Below, piece after piece: positions 12,240-34,029 of a stretch of DNA of 64,000 bases. The stretch is from positions 7,243,717 through 7,307,716 of the forward strand of contig NC_033641.1 of NCBI RefSeq assembly GCF_001540865.1, written 5' to 3'. Within the stretch, counting starts at the first letter, position 1. The number at the start of each line of letters is the position of its first letter. The notes below the pieces were generated by a model. That model did not search any database. It was given only the letters and a program-made list of their open reading frames with translations, and was not told the origin of the DNA. The position numbers and the translations under genes are program-made. The stretch is from Ananas comosus (Eukaryota > Streptophyta > Magnoliopsida > Poales > Bromeliaceae).

Positions 12240-12980
12240 CAGCCTGTAGGTGGATCAACCGTTGGAAATGAAGCAGCACTAATGGAAAGAGCGAGGAAGG
12301 AAGAAGGATTGACGTCACACCTTCAATTTTTCTTTATTAGAAAAGGCATGTTGGCTGTTGAAGCGACGACAAAGAAAGAAGCGAGCTGGCGAACCGGTTC
12401 AAAGCTGAGAAAAGGATCCAGATTTTTAGAGATCTCAAAAACCGGTTCAAAGCTGCGACCTTCCGTAATCTCTTGGCTCAGAGAAAAGGATATGGAAGTT
12501 CTTCTTAGAAGCGGAGATGTCGTAGGATGCATGGCAAAAGATAGCGTATGACCATTATATAAGCATTGAGAGATATGGGAGAAGTCGGACAACCCTTCGG
12601 CCCTAATGGAAACGGCGTGAAGGGAAGCAGGATCGATGTCGTTTGTGGCCCAAATTTTCGTCCATAGAAGAGGAACGACGGTTTTCGAAGCGGCGACAAA
12701 GAAAGGAATAAACCGACGAACCGATCCCATGCGGCTTTGGAAGACGTAGCGATAATGAATTGAGAGCATTTTAGAGTCGAGAGGTAGATCATTCGACGGG
12801 AATGAAGTGGAGCCAATGGAAATGGTGGGGAGGGAAGCAAAATCGGTGTCGCACTTGGCCCTTTTTTCTGTTCATAGAAGAAAAACGATGGCTTCCAAAT
12901 TGATGACAAAGGAAAAAATGAACCGGCGATCCGGTTCAGAAGAGCACATGTTTTTTCAAGATAAGGATCTAGTTCAGAAG
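12240..12980. repeat. Repeated GC-rich exon-like unit in the Helitron
   Basis: At least two, probably three, degenerate copies of a ~190 bp unit contain aatgaagcRg..aatgga, a cgtccatagaagag-type block, gaagcggcgacaaagaaag and aaccggttca-like words. Related copies lie at about 14100-14380. The minus strand is open over long stretches (for example 12323-12769), but this follows from base composition and repetition; no protein family was recognised. It was probably a captured gene fragment multiplied inside the element. Confidence 0.6.
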
Positions 12981-13397
12981 AGTATTTTCTCTCTAAACCC
13001 TATAACCAATAGGTGGGTCCCACATGCCATAATATTTAAAGAGAATCGAAAAAATGAGAGGCAGGTCTCGCATGCTTGAAGATAAGGATCCGATTCAGAA
13101 AAAGATTTTTTTTCTAAACCCTAAAACAATACGTGGGTCCCACATGCCCTAACATTTAAAGAGGAATAAAAAACTGACATGTTGGTCCCACATGCCCCAA
13201 ATTAAGCCAAACATGCCACAACTGTCAGGTAGATCCCACATGGCCCAAATTAAGCAAAACTTGCCATGTGGACTTAAAATTAGATTTGAAAAATTGCAAA
13301 TGCAGCAAAAACAAAAGTGAGGATTAAAGAAAAGGAGGGAAAAAGAGAAGAAGCAAAACCAACAAAAAAAAGAGTAAAAACAACATGATGTGTAGGC

Positions 13398-13545
13398 TCA
13401 GAAAATCAATAAGTTATATCAGAAATCAACAGAGGGGATTTTCACATGTAAAACATCATTGAAACAAATTGTAAGGTTGATCAATGGTTGCAACAGTTGC
13501 ATAAATGCCATCCAAGTTGCCATACCATGCAAAATCGTTGTTGAT
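13398..13545. repeat. Helitron internal repeat, copy 2 of 3
   Basis: Second copy of the unit described at 11500-11645, in the same orientation. It is preceded by aaaaccaacaaaaaaaagag, a stretch also found before the third copy. Confidence 0.85.
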
Positions 13546-13776
13546 ATTCAATCATTATTTTTTTCATTCGGTCATCATCGCCAACACCAAAAGGAAAATC
13601 AGTGAAACAGCAGCAGTAGAGCCAACAATATTTTTTTAAAAAATAAATTCAAAAAGAATGAAAAGAAACCAAACCTAAAGTAAATCATAACCATTATTTC
13701 GCTATATTTGCAAAGGCAGGAAAAAGAAGTAGAGAAGCAAAACCAACAAAAAAAGGAGTAAAACAACATAGATGAT

Positions 13777-13925
13777 AGGCTCAAATAATCAATAAGTTAT
13801 ATCAGTAATCAACAAATTTGATTTCCACATGTGAAATGTCATCAAAACAAATTGTAAGGGTGATCTGTGGTTGCAACAGTTGCCTAAATGGCATCCAAGT
13901 TGCCATACCATACAAAAACTTTATC
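13777..13925. repeat. Helitron internal repeat, copy 3 of 3
   Basis: Third copy of the unit. Copies 2 and 3 start about 380 bp apart and share flanking sequence on both sides, so they look like a tandem duplication of a larger block within the Helitron. Confidence 0.85.
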
Positions 13926-14384
13926 GATACGTAATTATTAGATTTTTTTCGTTTGGTCATCATTGCCAACACCAACAGCAAATTCAGTGAAATAGCAGCA
14001 GGAGAGCTAAAAGCATTTTTAAAAAAATTAAACACAGAAAGAATGAAAAGAACAAAACCTGTAGCAGTATATCACCATTCTTGAGGGAACCATTTTTCTG
14101 GGACCATTTGTCCGAAACCTGTAGCAACAGTGGGACCATTTTTCCATCTAGAGGCGAATCATTTGCCAGGAATGAAGCGGTACTAATTATAAATTTTTTT
14201 TTTCGTCCATAGAAGAGAATAGACGGTTTTCGAAGCGACGACAAAGAAAGGAACGAACCGGCAAACCGATCTGATGCGGCGTTGGAAGACGAAGCGATAA
14301 TGAATCGAGACCATTTTAGAGTTGAGAGGGGAATCATTCGATGGGAATGAAGCGGCGCCAATGGAAACGGCAGGGAGGGAAGAA

Positions 14385-14605
14385 CGATGGCTTCCGAAGC
14401 GACGAAGCGAACCGGCCCGAAGCGACGACAATGGAAAAGGCAAACCGACAACGATGGCTTCCGAAGCGACAAAGCGAACTAGCAGCGAACCGGCCCAAAG
14501 CGACGAAGCGAACCGGCAGCGAACCGGCCCAAAGCGACGAAGCGAACTGGCTCGAAGCGACATCAATGGAAAAAGCGAACCGGCGAACCGCTGGACCCAT
14601 TTTTT
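14385..14605. repeat. Minisatellite of AAGCGACGAAGCGAACCGG units
   Basis: Variants of gaagcgacgaagcgaaccgg, sometimes extended by cagcgaaccggccca, repeat about six times. This GC-rich array creates long open frames on both strands with Ser/Arg/Ala-rich translations; these have no protein features and are taken as a by-product of the repetition. Confidence 0.85.
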
Positions 14606-14880
14606 CAAGATTGGGTTCAAAAGAGTGTTTGCACTCTAAACCCTAAAACCAATAGGTGGTCCCCACATGTCATATATAATATTTAAAGAGAAATGAAAAA
14701 ATGACAGGTAGGTCCCACATGCTAAAATATTTTCTCTAAACCCTAAACAACAGGTGGGTCCACATGCCCTAAATTAAGCCAAACATACAACAACTGACAG
14801 GTAGGTCCCACATGCACAAATTAAGCAAAACTTGCCATGTGGATAAAATTACGGGGATTAATATAGGATATAGATATAGA

Positions 14881-15991
14881 TGATATCGTATTATATTATA
14901 AGATAATGATATCATATTATATTAATCCTACTCATAATCAAAACATCTAATAAAATAATATTTGAATTCTAGTGTAATCGGTTCAGCGTATCTGGACTTG
15001 AATTCGGATTAGTCATGAATTTTTATTTATTTATTTATAAATTTTTAAATAAAAGGATATAAGTAAAAAGATTAAAATAAAAGATAAAAGTAAAAAAAAG
15101 ACAAAAGAGAAAATTAGAGATAGATGTTACAACATGCGATTTTTTTTTTTAAATGAAAAAAAATTTGGCATTGGAGTATTTATTATTGTAAAATAAATTT
15201 GTATTTATCTTTTTATGTTTTACAGGTTACGTTTTATTTGAGTTTTTTATTTTGGTGTACTTGGATGGCAGTTAATTATTTTTTTATATTTCAAATTATT
15301 TTACAAACTTAGATTTAATAATTTATTTTAAGATAAATTTATTTTATATGGATTATGTAATCAATTTTAAATTAACGCAGCAATTACTTTACAGTAAAGA
15401 GAAAAGACATGTTTTGAAAAAGTTTAAAAGAAAACAATTTTCTCAATTTTAATATTTAAAATTTTCATTACTTTTAATTTTTTTAAATTTAAAATAAATT
15501 TATCACAATGTATCTTAGCTGTATTATCGTAATTTAAGGAATCTCTGCACTTTAAAATATTTTGCACCCTTTAATTTATTTTTTTATTTTAGTGAGCTCA
15601 AGAATTTGGATACTAAGAATCATAATATAATGGCAACAACTCGAACTACTAATTAGGTTTCTTTTATTTTTATAAATATCTCTTATAGTTTAAATTATTT
15701 AAATCTCTTACAATGATCTAACATATAATTTTAGACTTATCTATATAAAGTATATTTATTGTTAAAGTTGTTGCTTATGAAAAGCTAAGTTATCTTTTAC
15801 CCCAAAAAAATATCTCAAGGAGAGATTATTGCAATCGAATGAGATTAGTACAAGCCTCGAGTATGTGTTATATTCTAACTAATACGCTCTGCATCTTTAT
15901 AGACGATGCAATCTAACTCTAAAAGTCCTTTGTCATTTAGCACCCGTTTGGTTTTAAAGACTATCTAATACTTTTAGACAAAACATAGTTA
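14881..15991. other. AT-rich spacer between two Helitrons, no gene seen
   Basis: About 1.1 kb of very AT-rich DNA with long T and A runs and no plausible reading frame. The two flanking Helitrons have opposite orientation, so their 5' ends face each other across this spacer. Confidence 0.7.
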
Positions 15992-16075
15992 TCTATACCT
16001 CTATACCTATACATTATTTCTCCTAAAGTTTTGCCATGTGACGAATCCTCCTGCACCGTTGGCTTCTCTCTTCTC

Positions 16076-16315
16076 ACTCCCATCTCCATCCAATGCTTCA
16101 TCTTTCTAACCCCCACCTCTCAATTAATGTATTTATATAGTCCCATCTTCACCCAATGCTTCATCTTCCTAACCCCCACCTTTCAATTAATGTATTTATA
16201 TGATCTCATTTCCACCCAATGCTTCATCTTCCTAACCCCCACCTCTCAATTAATGTGTTTTCATGGTTTTATCTCCATCCAATACTTCATCTTCCTGACT
16301 TCCACCTTTCTATTG
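16076..16315. repeat. Four tandem copies of a ~61 bp unit in the short Helitron
   Basis: The unit contains ccaatgcttcatcttcctaa, cccccacct and caattaatgt and repeats four times with small changes, with the last copy most diverged. It is open on the plus strand as a repeated 20-residue pattern (QCFIFLTPTSQLMYLY), probably by chance. Confidence 0.85.
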
Positions 16316-16452
16316 CTTTTACAAGAACAAATGAGTAAAATAAAGTTTCTTCATACTTTTCTTTTCATATTGTTTTTTTTTTTTTCCTTTTTTTCTTGGC
16401 GCACAAAAAGGGCTCATGTTTCGTAACTTTTTTAAATTTTTTTTAAAATTGT

Positions 16453-16818
16453 GTGTGGATTGAAATTAGGGTTTCGAGGATCGCGATGGGCACGGCAAGG
16501 GAAAACGATGATAAATTTAGAGTCAGTAAGGAGGAAGAAGCAGTGGATGTGGAAAAAATATACGGGATTGACATGGTTATGGCTAAGGAGGAGATCGACA
16601 CTAGTGGCGAAGGCAATGTAAATATTGGAATTTGCCTTTTCGATGTCGATAGTACGATGAAGGTGTGTATGGGTAAAATTTTTTTTATTGCTTCTTTCAT
16701 TATTGTTATGTGTGATTTATTTATCGAAATTATAAATTTTGCTATATCTATACCTATATCTATTTTATATATTATATTTATGTTATTGAAGTCTCATGTC
16801 AAATCAAAAAATTTATAG
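16453..16818 (+). other. Short reading frame in Helitron, possibly a captured exon
   Basis: The frame is open for 121 codons, with an internal ATG at 16486. The first part is acidic and hydrophilic (ENDDKFRVSKEEEAVDVEK), and the last third is hydrophobic and AT-rich, as if read into intron-like sequence. I do not recognise a family. The start MGTARENDD preceded by agggtttcgagg resembles a captured first exon, but this is speculative. Confidence 0.25.
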
Positions 16819-16994
16819 TTTTTATTCTATTTATATTTTATCTTTTATAGTATCATTCCGCCGCAATGCGCGGGTGATTTCACTAGTAATGAATGACTAC
16901 AATATGATTTCTCAATATTTTGCTGATGTGGCACAACCACATTGCTTTAGGAGTCTTTTTTTTCTCACTTAGGCAGGCCCTCCTACCCTTTCTC

Positions 16995-17260
16995 TCTCGA
17001 ATATTCTTCTTCCCCCTGTCTTTCTCCCTCTCTCTCAAGCCTTAACTTCCACCTCTCCACCTTCCCCTCCTAATCCCTCTCTCTCTCTTTCGAATCTTCT
17101 TCCATGTCCCCTGTCTTCCCCCCTCTCTTTCTCAAGCCTTAACTTCCACCTCTCCACCTTCCCCTCCTAATCCCTCTCTCTCTCTTTCGAATCTTCTTCC
17201 ATGTCCCCTGTCTTCCCCCCTCTCTTTCTCAAGCCTTAACTTCCACCCCTCCACCTACCC
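16995..17260. repeat. 97 bp tandem repeat, pyrimidine-rich, about 2.7 copies
   Basis: The word aagccttaacttccacc starts at 17037, 17134 and 17231, giving an exact 97 bp period. Units contain tcgaatcttcttccatgtcc and long CT stretches. Copies 1 and 2 are nearly identical, indicating a recent duplication. Confidence 0.93.
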
Positions 17261-17499
17261 TTTACAACAAAGGTATTAATTGCACAAACTCACAATAAAG
17301 GTAAATTTATATAGCACTATTCTACCAATCCTTAAAAATGTATATTTGTAACCAATACATGTTCCACATTAAAACAAGCAAAATTTAAAATATCACAGTA
17401 CTGTTCTATTATACCTTAATAATGTATATTTGTAATGAATACATATTTTCTATCCTAAACCGAACAAAATTTAATAAAATGCGTGATGTATAAGTGTGT

Positions 17500-18200
17500 G
17501 ACTGTGGAAGCAACTTCTAAACTTTAAACCCTAACCTTAACCTTAACCCTAAACTCTAAATTTATATAAATGCAATAAAAAATAATATATACCAATAGTT
17601 TCTAAAATTGAGTGAATCTGCTACTCGGTGATGAAGTCAGTAGTGCGGCAAAGGCGAATGTAAATATTGAATCCTAAACCCTAAAAATAGAAATTTTATA
17701 TTAAATAAAAAAAAATAAAAGAACAAGATTATATAAATTAAAAGAATTTCCTTTTTGGGTTATGGCCGAGAGGTTAAAAATCGCCCCCAATTTCGACGCC
17801 CACGAGCAAATGAACGAGTGACAAATTCTGCGATAGATAGAGGAGCAGTTTGTAGTGTCATACAAACAACGAGAAGCAAGCTCCTACCAATGTAGAGAAT
17901 GAGAGAGAGGGAGAACTCTGAGACGGTTGGAGTAGAATTTTCTATAGAGTACGAAAATGTGTGGAACGAAACAATCACAGCGTGAGAGGCGAACTTCTAC
18001 CCGATGGAGAGAGGCGAGAGCGTGAGACAGAGGCGAGAGTAAAAGACAGAGAGCTCAGAGCTCACAGAGCATGAAATAGAAAGCTTCGGAGGGAATGCGT
18101 TGAATATGGGAAAAGATGGTGAGACTATACCAATTCTTAATAAATATTTAATTTAATCTCAACCATTAATTCTCAAGTTGTATGTTGTATGGGAAGCCTA
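17500..18200. mobile_element. Mutator-like element (copy 2) abutting the ELP3 promoter
   Basis: Shares the ordered words described for 3936-6560 (telomere-like ccctaa words, gttatggccgag, cccaatttcgacgcc, ctcctaccaatg, gtgtggaacgaa, cttctacccgatgga) with many indels between the copies. No protein-coding piece is present. It ends about 170-180 bp upstream of the ELP3 start codon, so the upstream regulatory DNA of ELP3 is largely transposon-derived in this genome. Confidence 0.6.
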
Positions 18201-18206
18201 TTCCAT

Positions 18207-18217
18207 TTTATATATCT
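18207..18217 (+). promoter_or_regulatory. Possible TATA box of ELP3
   Basis: The sequence ttttatatatc lies about 160 bp upstream of the ELP3 ATG. A start site about 30 bp downstream would leave a 5' UTR of roughly 130 bp. It is the only TATA-like word close to the gene, but the surrounding region is AT-rich, so this is tentative. Confidence 0.35.
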
Positions 18218-18335
18218 GTGGCATAGTGCGGCTCGCTAGTAGTGTACATAATAATAAGCACACAAGCCGTGGAGCCGACTTCGTTCGCCAAAAGCTCTCC
18301 TTCCTGCTGCTGTCGAAACTAGAAAGAGAAGCTAG

Positions 18336-30503
<12,168 letters not shown>

Positions 30504-30773
30504 CTTTTGTTTTGCGTCGTTACTTTTGTATTCTGTAAAGATTTTGTAAGATTTTTATGGAAAGGTCAATGTATAATTAGTGCGCGAGGTCATTACGAAC
30601 AGAAATAGTTTGCTCATCTTTGAATTTGTTTAATTGTGGCAGAGGTGTTCTCTAGTTTAAATCCAGAGTTAGCTCTGTTGAGTTTTTTTTTTTAACTCGA
30701 GAGGTATAAATGCACATTTTCACATAACCGCCCCATACTGTGTGGGCTTTGTAGAGTTTGGGGTGTTTGGATT

Positions 30774-31151
30774 TAGGGATGTCAATTGGTATGGATATTC
30801 CAAATTTTATTCAAGCCCGAATTCGAATGTACTGGATTTTTCTGATACTAAATGGATATATTTTCGGATATAGCAGTCAAAAACGAAAATGCGGCGGATT
30901 TATATTCAGGTATGGATTTTGATCGTACTACACTACCTGAATTTTAAAAATATAGATTTAATGTAATATATTTTGAAATATTGTAAAAAGAAATAATTAT
31001 TTCAGGTTTGGGTTCTGGATTTTGGGTTCGGTCGGATTTGGATATGGATTTTTAAAATTCGTAGGATTTGGATTTGGGTTGGGGTTTTAGGTTTGATAGT
31101 CGAGTTCAAGTTTTAAAAATCCGACCCGATTTCGATTCGCTGACATTCCTA
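30774..31151. mobile_element. hAT-like MITE downstream of ELP3
   Basis: The left end tagggatgtcaattgg and the reverse complement of the right end, taggaatgtcagcgaa, form imperfect terminal inverted repeats. Flanking octamers tttggatt (30766-30773) and tttcgatt (31152-31159) match at 7 of 8 positions. The AT-rich interior has repeated ggatttggatttggg-like words. The 378 bp have no coding capacity. It begins about 270 bp after the ELP3 stop codon. Confidence 0.85.
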
Positions 31152-31159
31152 TTTCGATT

Positions 31160-31639
31160 GGTGAAGTTGTAATACGGAGCTAACTTATGTTCTTTGTAGG
31201 CCCATCTTTACTTAAATTTCACTTTTATTTTTTGTTTGGAATGATGCAAGTGCTTTCAAAATTAAATTTAAACACTTTCATTGTTTGATTTCATGAAAGT
31301 TTAATTCTTAAAAAAAAGTGTTTAAAGTTCTCTTTTGTTAAATTGACACTTAATGATAAATTTTAATTTAATAAGTAAGCAAAATATAACCGCACAATAA
31401 ATTCGAAAGAATTAGTACAAAATATTTTCTTTTTAACAAATAGCACTTAAAATTTAGAAAAAAAAAAATACAAGTGTAAAAAAGAAAATGCAAAAAATAT
31501 AATAATAACACAAATTCTCAAAAATCAACATGAAATACTATAATTAAATAATTACAAAATAAGGTTTAATTTATATCGATCAATCATTATCAATATCAAT
31601 ATCATCAATCAATCATCTATCAATATGAGCTTATGAATC
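31160..31639. other. AT-rich intergenic DNA, nothing recognised
   Basis: Low-complexity AT-rich spacer with short A runs and tcaatcatc/atcaatatc words near its right end. No gene or element end was seen. Confidence 0.6.
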
Positions 31640-32045
31640 CGAAACCCTAACAAAGCCCTCCCCGTATTCGATGGGGGTCTTGCGACTTTTCGCTCCTCTT
31701 CGCCTTCGCTGCGATGGTCTCCCTTCCCTCTCGGGAACGCAGCGCCTTCTCTCTCAGGAACGCCATCCTCCGTTGAGAACGCAGCCATCTTTCCGTACGA
31801 CGCGACGTCCCCCCCCTTTGCTCTCCCTTCGTCCTCTACGTCTTCGCTGCGCAGCCGCGGTTCCGTACGGTATGGCGCCCTCTCTTCTGCTCTCGCCCAC
31901 GTATGCTGTCCCGTCCGGCTTTCTGTACAAGCGGGAGGGCGGCGTTGTGCCGTCGGCGGTGTGGGCCAGGTCTTTTCCTCCATCGCACATGCTTAGATGC
32001 ATGGTCCGGCGTGGGTTCTCCTTGTGGTTTGGGGCACTTCTCCTC
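31640..32045 (-). repeat. GC-rich inverted repeat, left arm
   Basis: This segment is the inverse of 38195-38630: shared words in the complementary orientation include agccctccccg, tgcgacttttcgctcctct, ccatcgcac.tgcttag and gtgggttctcc or gtggcttctcc. Both arms are open in several frames because of GC richness, but the translations (Arg/Gly/Glu-rich) look unlike a known protein. At its outer end is a palindrome-like agccctccccgtattcgatgggggtctt. The arms diverge by many substitutions and indels. Confidence 0.85.
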
Positions 32046-33014
32046 CCATACCCCTCCCCTACATGGTAGGTCACCTACCTCTCCCTTCCCCGTAACCCCC
32101 TCCATACCCCCCTCCCATGCTGCTACCCCGTACTCCCCTCTATACCCCTCTCCCATGCTTCCAGTACCCTCAAATTTTTTTTTCCGCATGCCTCCCTCAC
32201 TCTCTCACCCTCACATAACCGCAACTCCTCCATTCTTCTCCTTCTCCCAGCCCCTCCCTCCTAGCCCTATTTGTTGGCTACCTTTGATCGGGGCAGCCCT
32301 CTCCGTGATCGGGGCTTCGGTGGGGCCCACAACGTCCGAACGGGCGGCGTGAGCGGGCGGCACGAGCGCGGGCGCGGGCGCGAGTTCACGCAGCCCGGGT
32401 TTTTTTTTTTTTTTTTGTAAACTTATAATTTGGCCCCCAGGGCCATCTCCGGCTCCCTCTTCTCCATCCTTTGCCCCGCACGCCCACGCGGGCGCGAGCC
32501 AGCGCGGATGCGAGCTCGCGCACTATGGAAAAAACTGGCTAGATCTAACTCTTTATTTGCAAATTACTAAAAGCATATATATTGCTTCATTGTCTCTTCA
32601 TTTGCAATTTGAATCTTTTTCTAAGTCTTCAGTATAGGATACATTCTACACTAGATCTCAGCTAGGAGGGGGCACATATGATGAGGGGGTGGATGCTGAA
32701 CATTGGAGCCCCTTACATCGATCTTAAAAAATTTAGCTACTTCACTAAATGTGCTAAAAGCTGCTAAGCATTTTAAGCTATTTCAGGTGATTCTCTTTTT
32801 TCTTTTTCTTTATTATACTTTTCATTCTATGTTTTGAAGTGATTCATAGTCTTCTCTCTTGAAGTTGCCATTTATGATCTTTTATTCATTAAGAAAATTT
32901 ATCTATGATGGTTCTAGTATTTACATTTTATTATTGGGAACATGTGAGGAAAAGCAAATAGTAACACAGGATGCAGATTTATAGGGCAAGAACAACAGAG
33001 CAAAAATGTTCAAA
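32046..33014. other. Repeat-derived DNA left of the LINE
   Basis: GC-rich to about 32530, with a CT-rich stretch, gcgggcg-type words and a T17 run at 32401-32416, then AT-rich. The final part (about 32970-33010, tatagggcaagaacaacaga) is the left half of a repeat whose uninterrupted copy lies at about 39186-39390; the LINE separates the two halves. No gene is seen. Confidence 0.6.
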
Positions 33015-33106
33015 AATAGGGCAAACGGGTTCTCCACCCGTACACGCAAGCTGCTGCCTCGAGCCTTGTCCCTGTCTATGAGGTACACGACTCTCCTGTT
33101 TGTCCG

Positions 33107-33988
33107 TTGGTACGCGACTCTCCTGTTTGTCCACTGGTTTTTGCGCCGGTTGACACGCTGGAGGCTGGGAGTCAACTTGACCTGAACCACCCGATTATTC
33201 CGATTCAGCAGACTCAGCCACAACTCAGGGTGGGGGATGCAGTTGTGGTCGAGCCTTCTCCAAGCTCGGCACACAGAGGGGCAGTTCTCGATTTCTCTGG
33301 CCCAGCGGGCCTAGGGCCCAGGGAACCCACTTTCCCTGTGCTGGATCATTCAGCGAGCCAAGGGCCCGCGGAGCCTATTCCTACGGCTTTGGACCCGCGC
33401 CCATGTCTTCAGTCCAACCCAATCGGTCTGCCTCGCCTCGCTGCAGGGAAGTTGCTGTGCTACCGTCGAAGCTTGCACCTCGCAACAAAGAACAAAGGCA
33501 AGAGGAAAACAGCGGTGCTGAGGGCACAGGAAATCTTGTGCAAAAAATTCAAGTTGGCTAAATTTGCTTCCAAGCCCGCCCGTCTATCCAGTTCCTCCTC
33601 CTCGGTAGCCTCCTTCTCGGCGGACCATCTCTACCAGCCTCCTTCTCGACAGGTCTCTGCTAGGTGGCTTCCTTCTGCTTCGGATGTTAGAGCTGGGTGC
33701 GACAAGCCTCCTGCTAGACAAGCGTCTGCTAGGTTGCATCCTTCTACTTCGGATGTTGCAGCTGGGTGCGACGTGCGGCAGGTCTCTGCTAGTTTGCTTC
33801 CCCCTGCTTCGGTTGCTGCAGCTGGGTGCGACGAGGACTCCGCGAGAACCAGGGATCACGCGTTCCCCCTTACACCTGAGGAGATACAAAGGGTTAAGGC
33901 CTCCTGTGGGATTGTGGACCAAGGCGTGGGATCTTCCTGTCCGAGGGAGGGAGCTCGAGCTAGGGGAGCGAATGCAACTTCTGTGTAG
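33107..33988 (+). pseudogene. LINE ORF1 protein, C-terminal part
   Basis: A 293-codon open frame with a Pro/Ser-rich, low-complexity sequence. It ends with FPLTPEEIQRVKASCGI, a tail seen in plant L1 ORF1 proteins just before ORF2. The usual N-terminal RNA-binding region and zinc knuckle are missing, consistent with a 5'-truncated element. Residues of about 180-245 form three imperfect repeats of the pattern RQVSARWLPSASDVRAGCD, matching a ~60 bp tandem repeat in the DNA at about 33645-33840. The next frame, ORF2, starts about 40 bp downstream. Confidence 0.75.
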
Positions 33989-34029
33989 CTCTTTTGGTGG
34001 AATCTCGGGGGTGTCTTTTTTCTTTTTTT

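Larger units (their letters stand above)
10204..14880 (-). mobile_element. Helitron, minus strand
   Basis: Read on the minus strand, the element starts TCTATATCTATATCC at 14880 and ends with a GC-rich hairpin (cccgccgcatcgcgcggg) about 10 bases before a terminal CTAGT at 10208-10204. The host base before TC is A and the base after CTAGT is T, the expected A-T Helitron insertion site with no target duplication. No Rep/helicase protein is visible in the 4677 bp, so it is non-autonomous. The interior holds a copia reverse-transcriptase fragment, three copies of a ~140 bp repeat, several copies of a GC-rich exon-like unit and a minisatellite, consistent with fragment capture and amplification. 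Confidence 0.82.
15992..16887 (+). mobile_element. Short non-autonomous Helitron, plus strand
   Basis: The start tctatacctctatacc follows a host A. The 3' end has the GC hairpin ccgccgcaatgcgcggg and a terminal CTAGT at 16883-16887. This 3' hairpin closely resembles that of the Helitron ending at 10204, and both share the word ttttgccatgtg or its complement near the 5' end, so they belong to one family. The base after CTAGT is A instead of the usual T, a small misfit. It contains a ~61 bp tandem repeat and a short reading frame (16486-16818 region) of unknown origin. Confidence 0.7.

Noticed and set aside
12323..12769. A 148-codon minus-strand open frame and overlapping frames up to 12909
   Set aside because: Arises from repeated GC-rich units inside the Helitron; frames are open on both strands and show no protein family.
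13984..14646. Overlapping long frames on both strands (up to 162 codons)
   Set aside because: Produced by the AAGCGACGAAGCGAACCGG minisatellite; translations are simple Ser/Arg/Ala repeats.
31609..32352. Several Arg/Gly-rich or Pro-rich frames of 100-150 codons
   Set aside because: Both strands are open because of GC richness, and the same segment occurs inverted at 38195-38630; no protein features.
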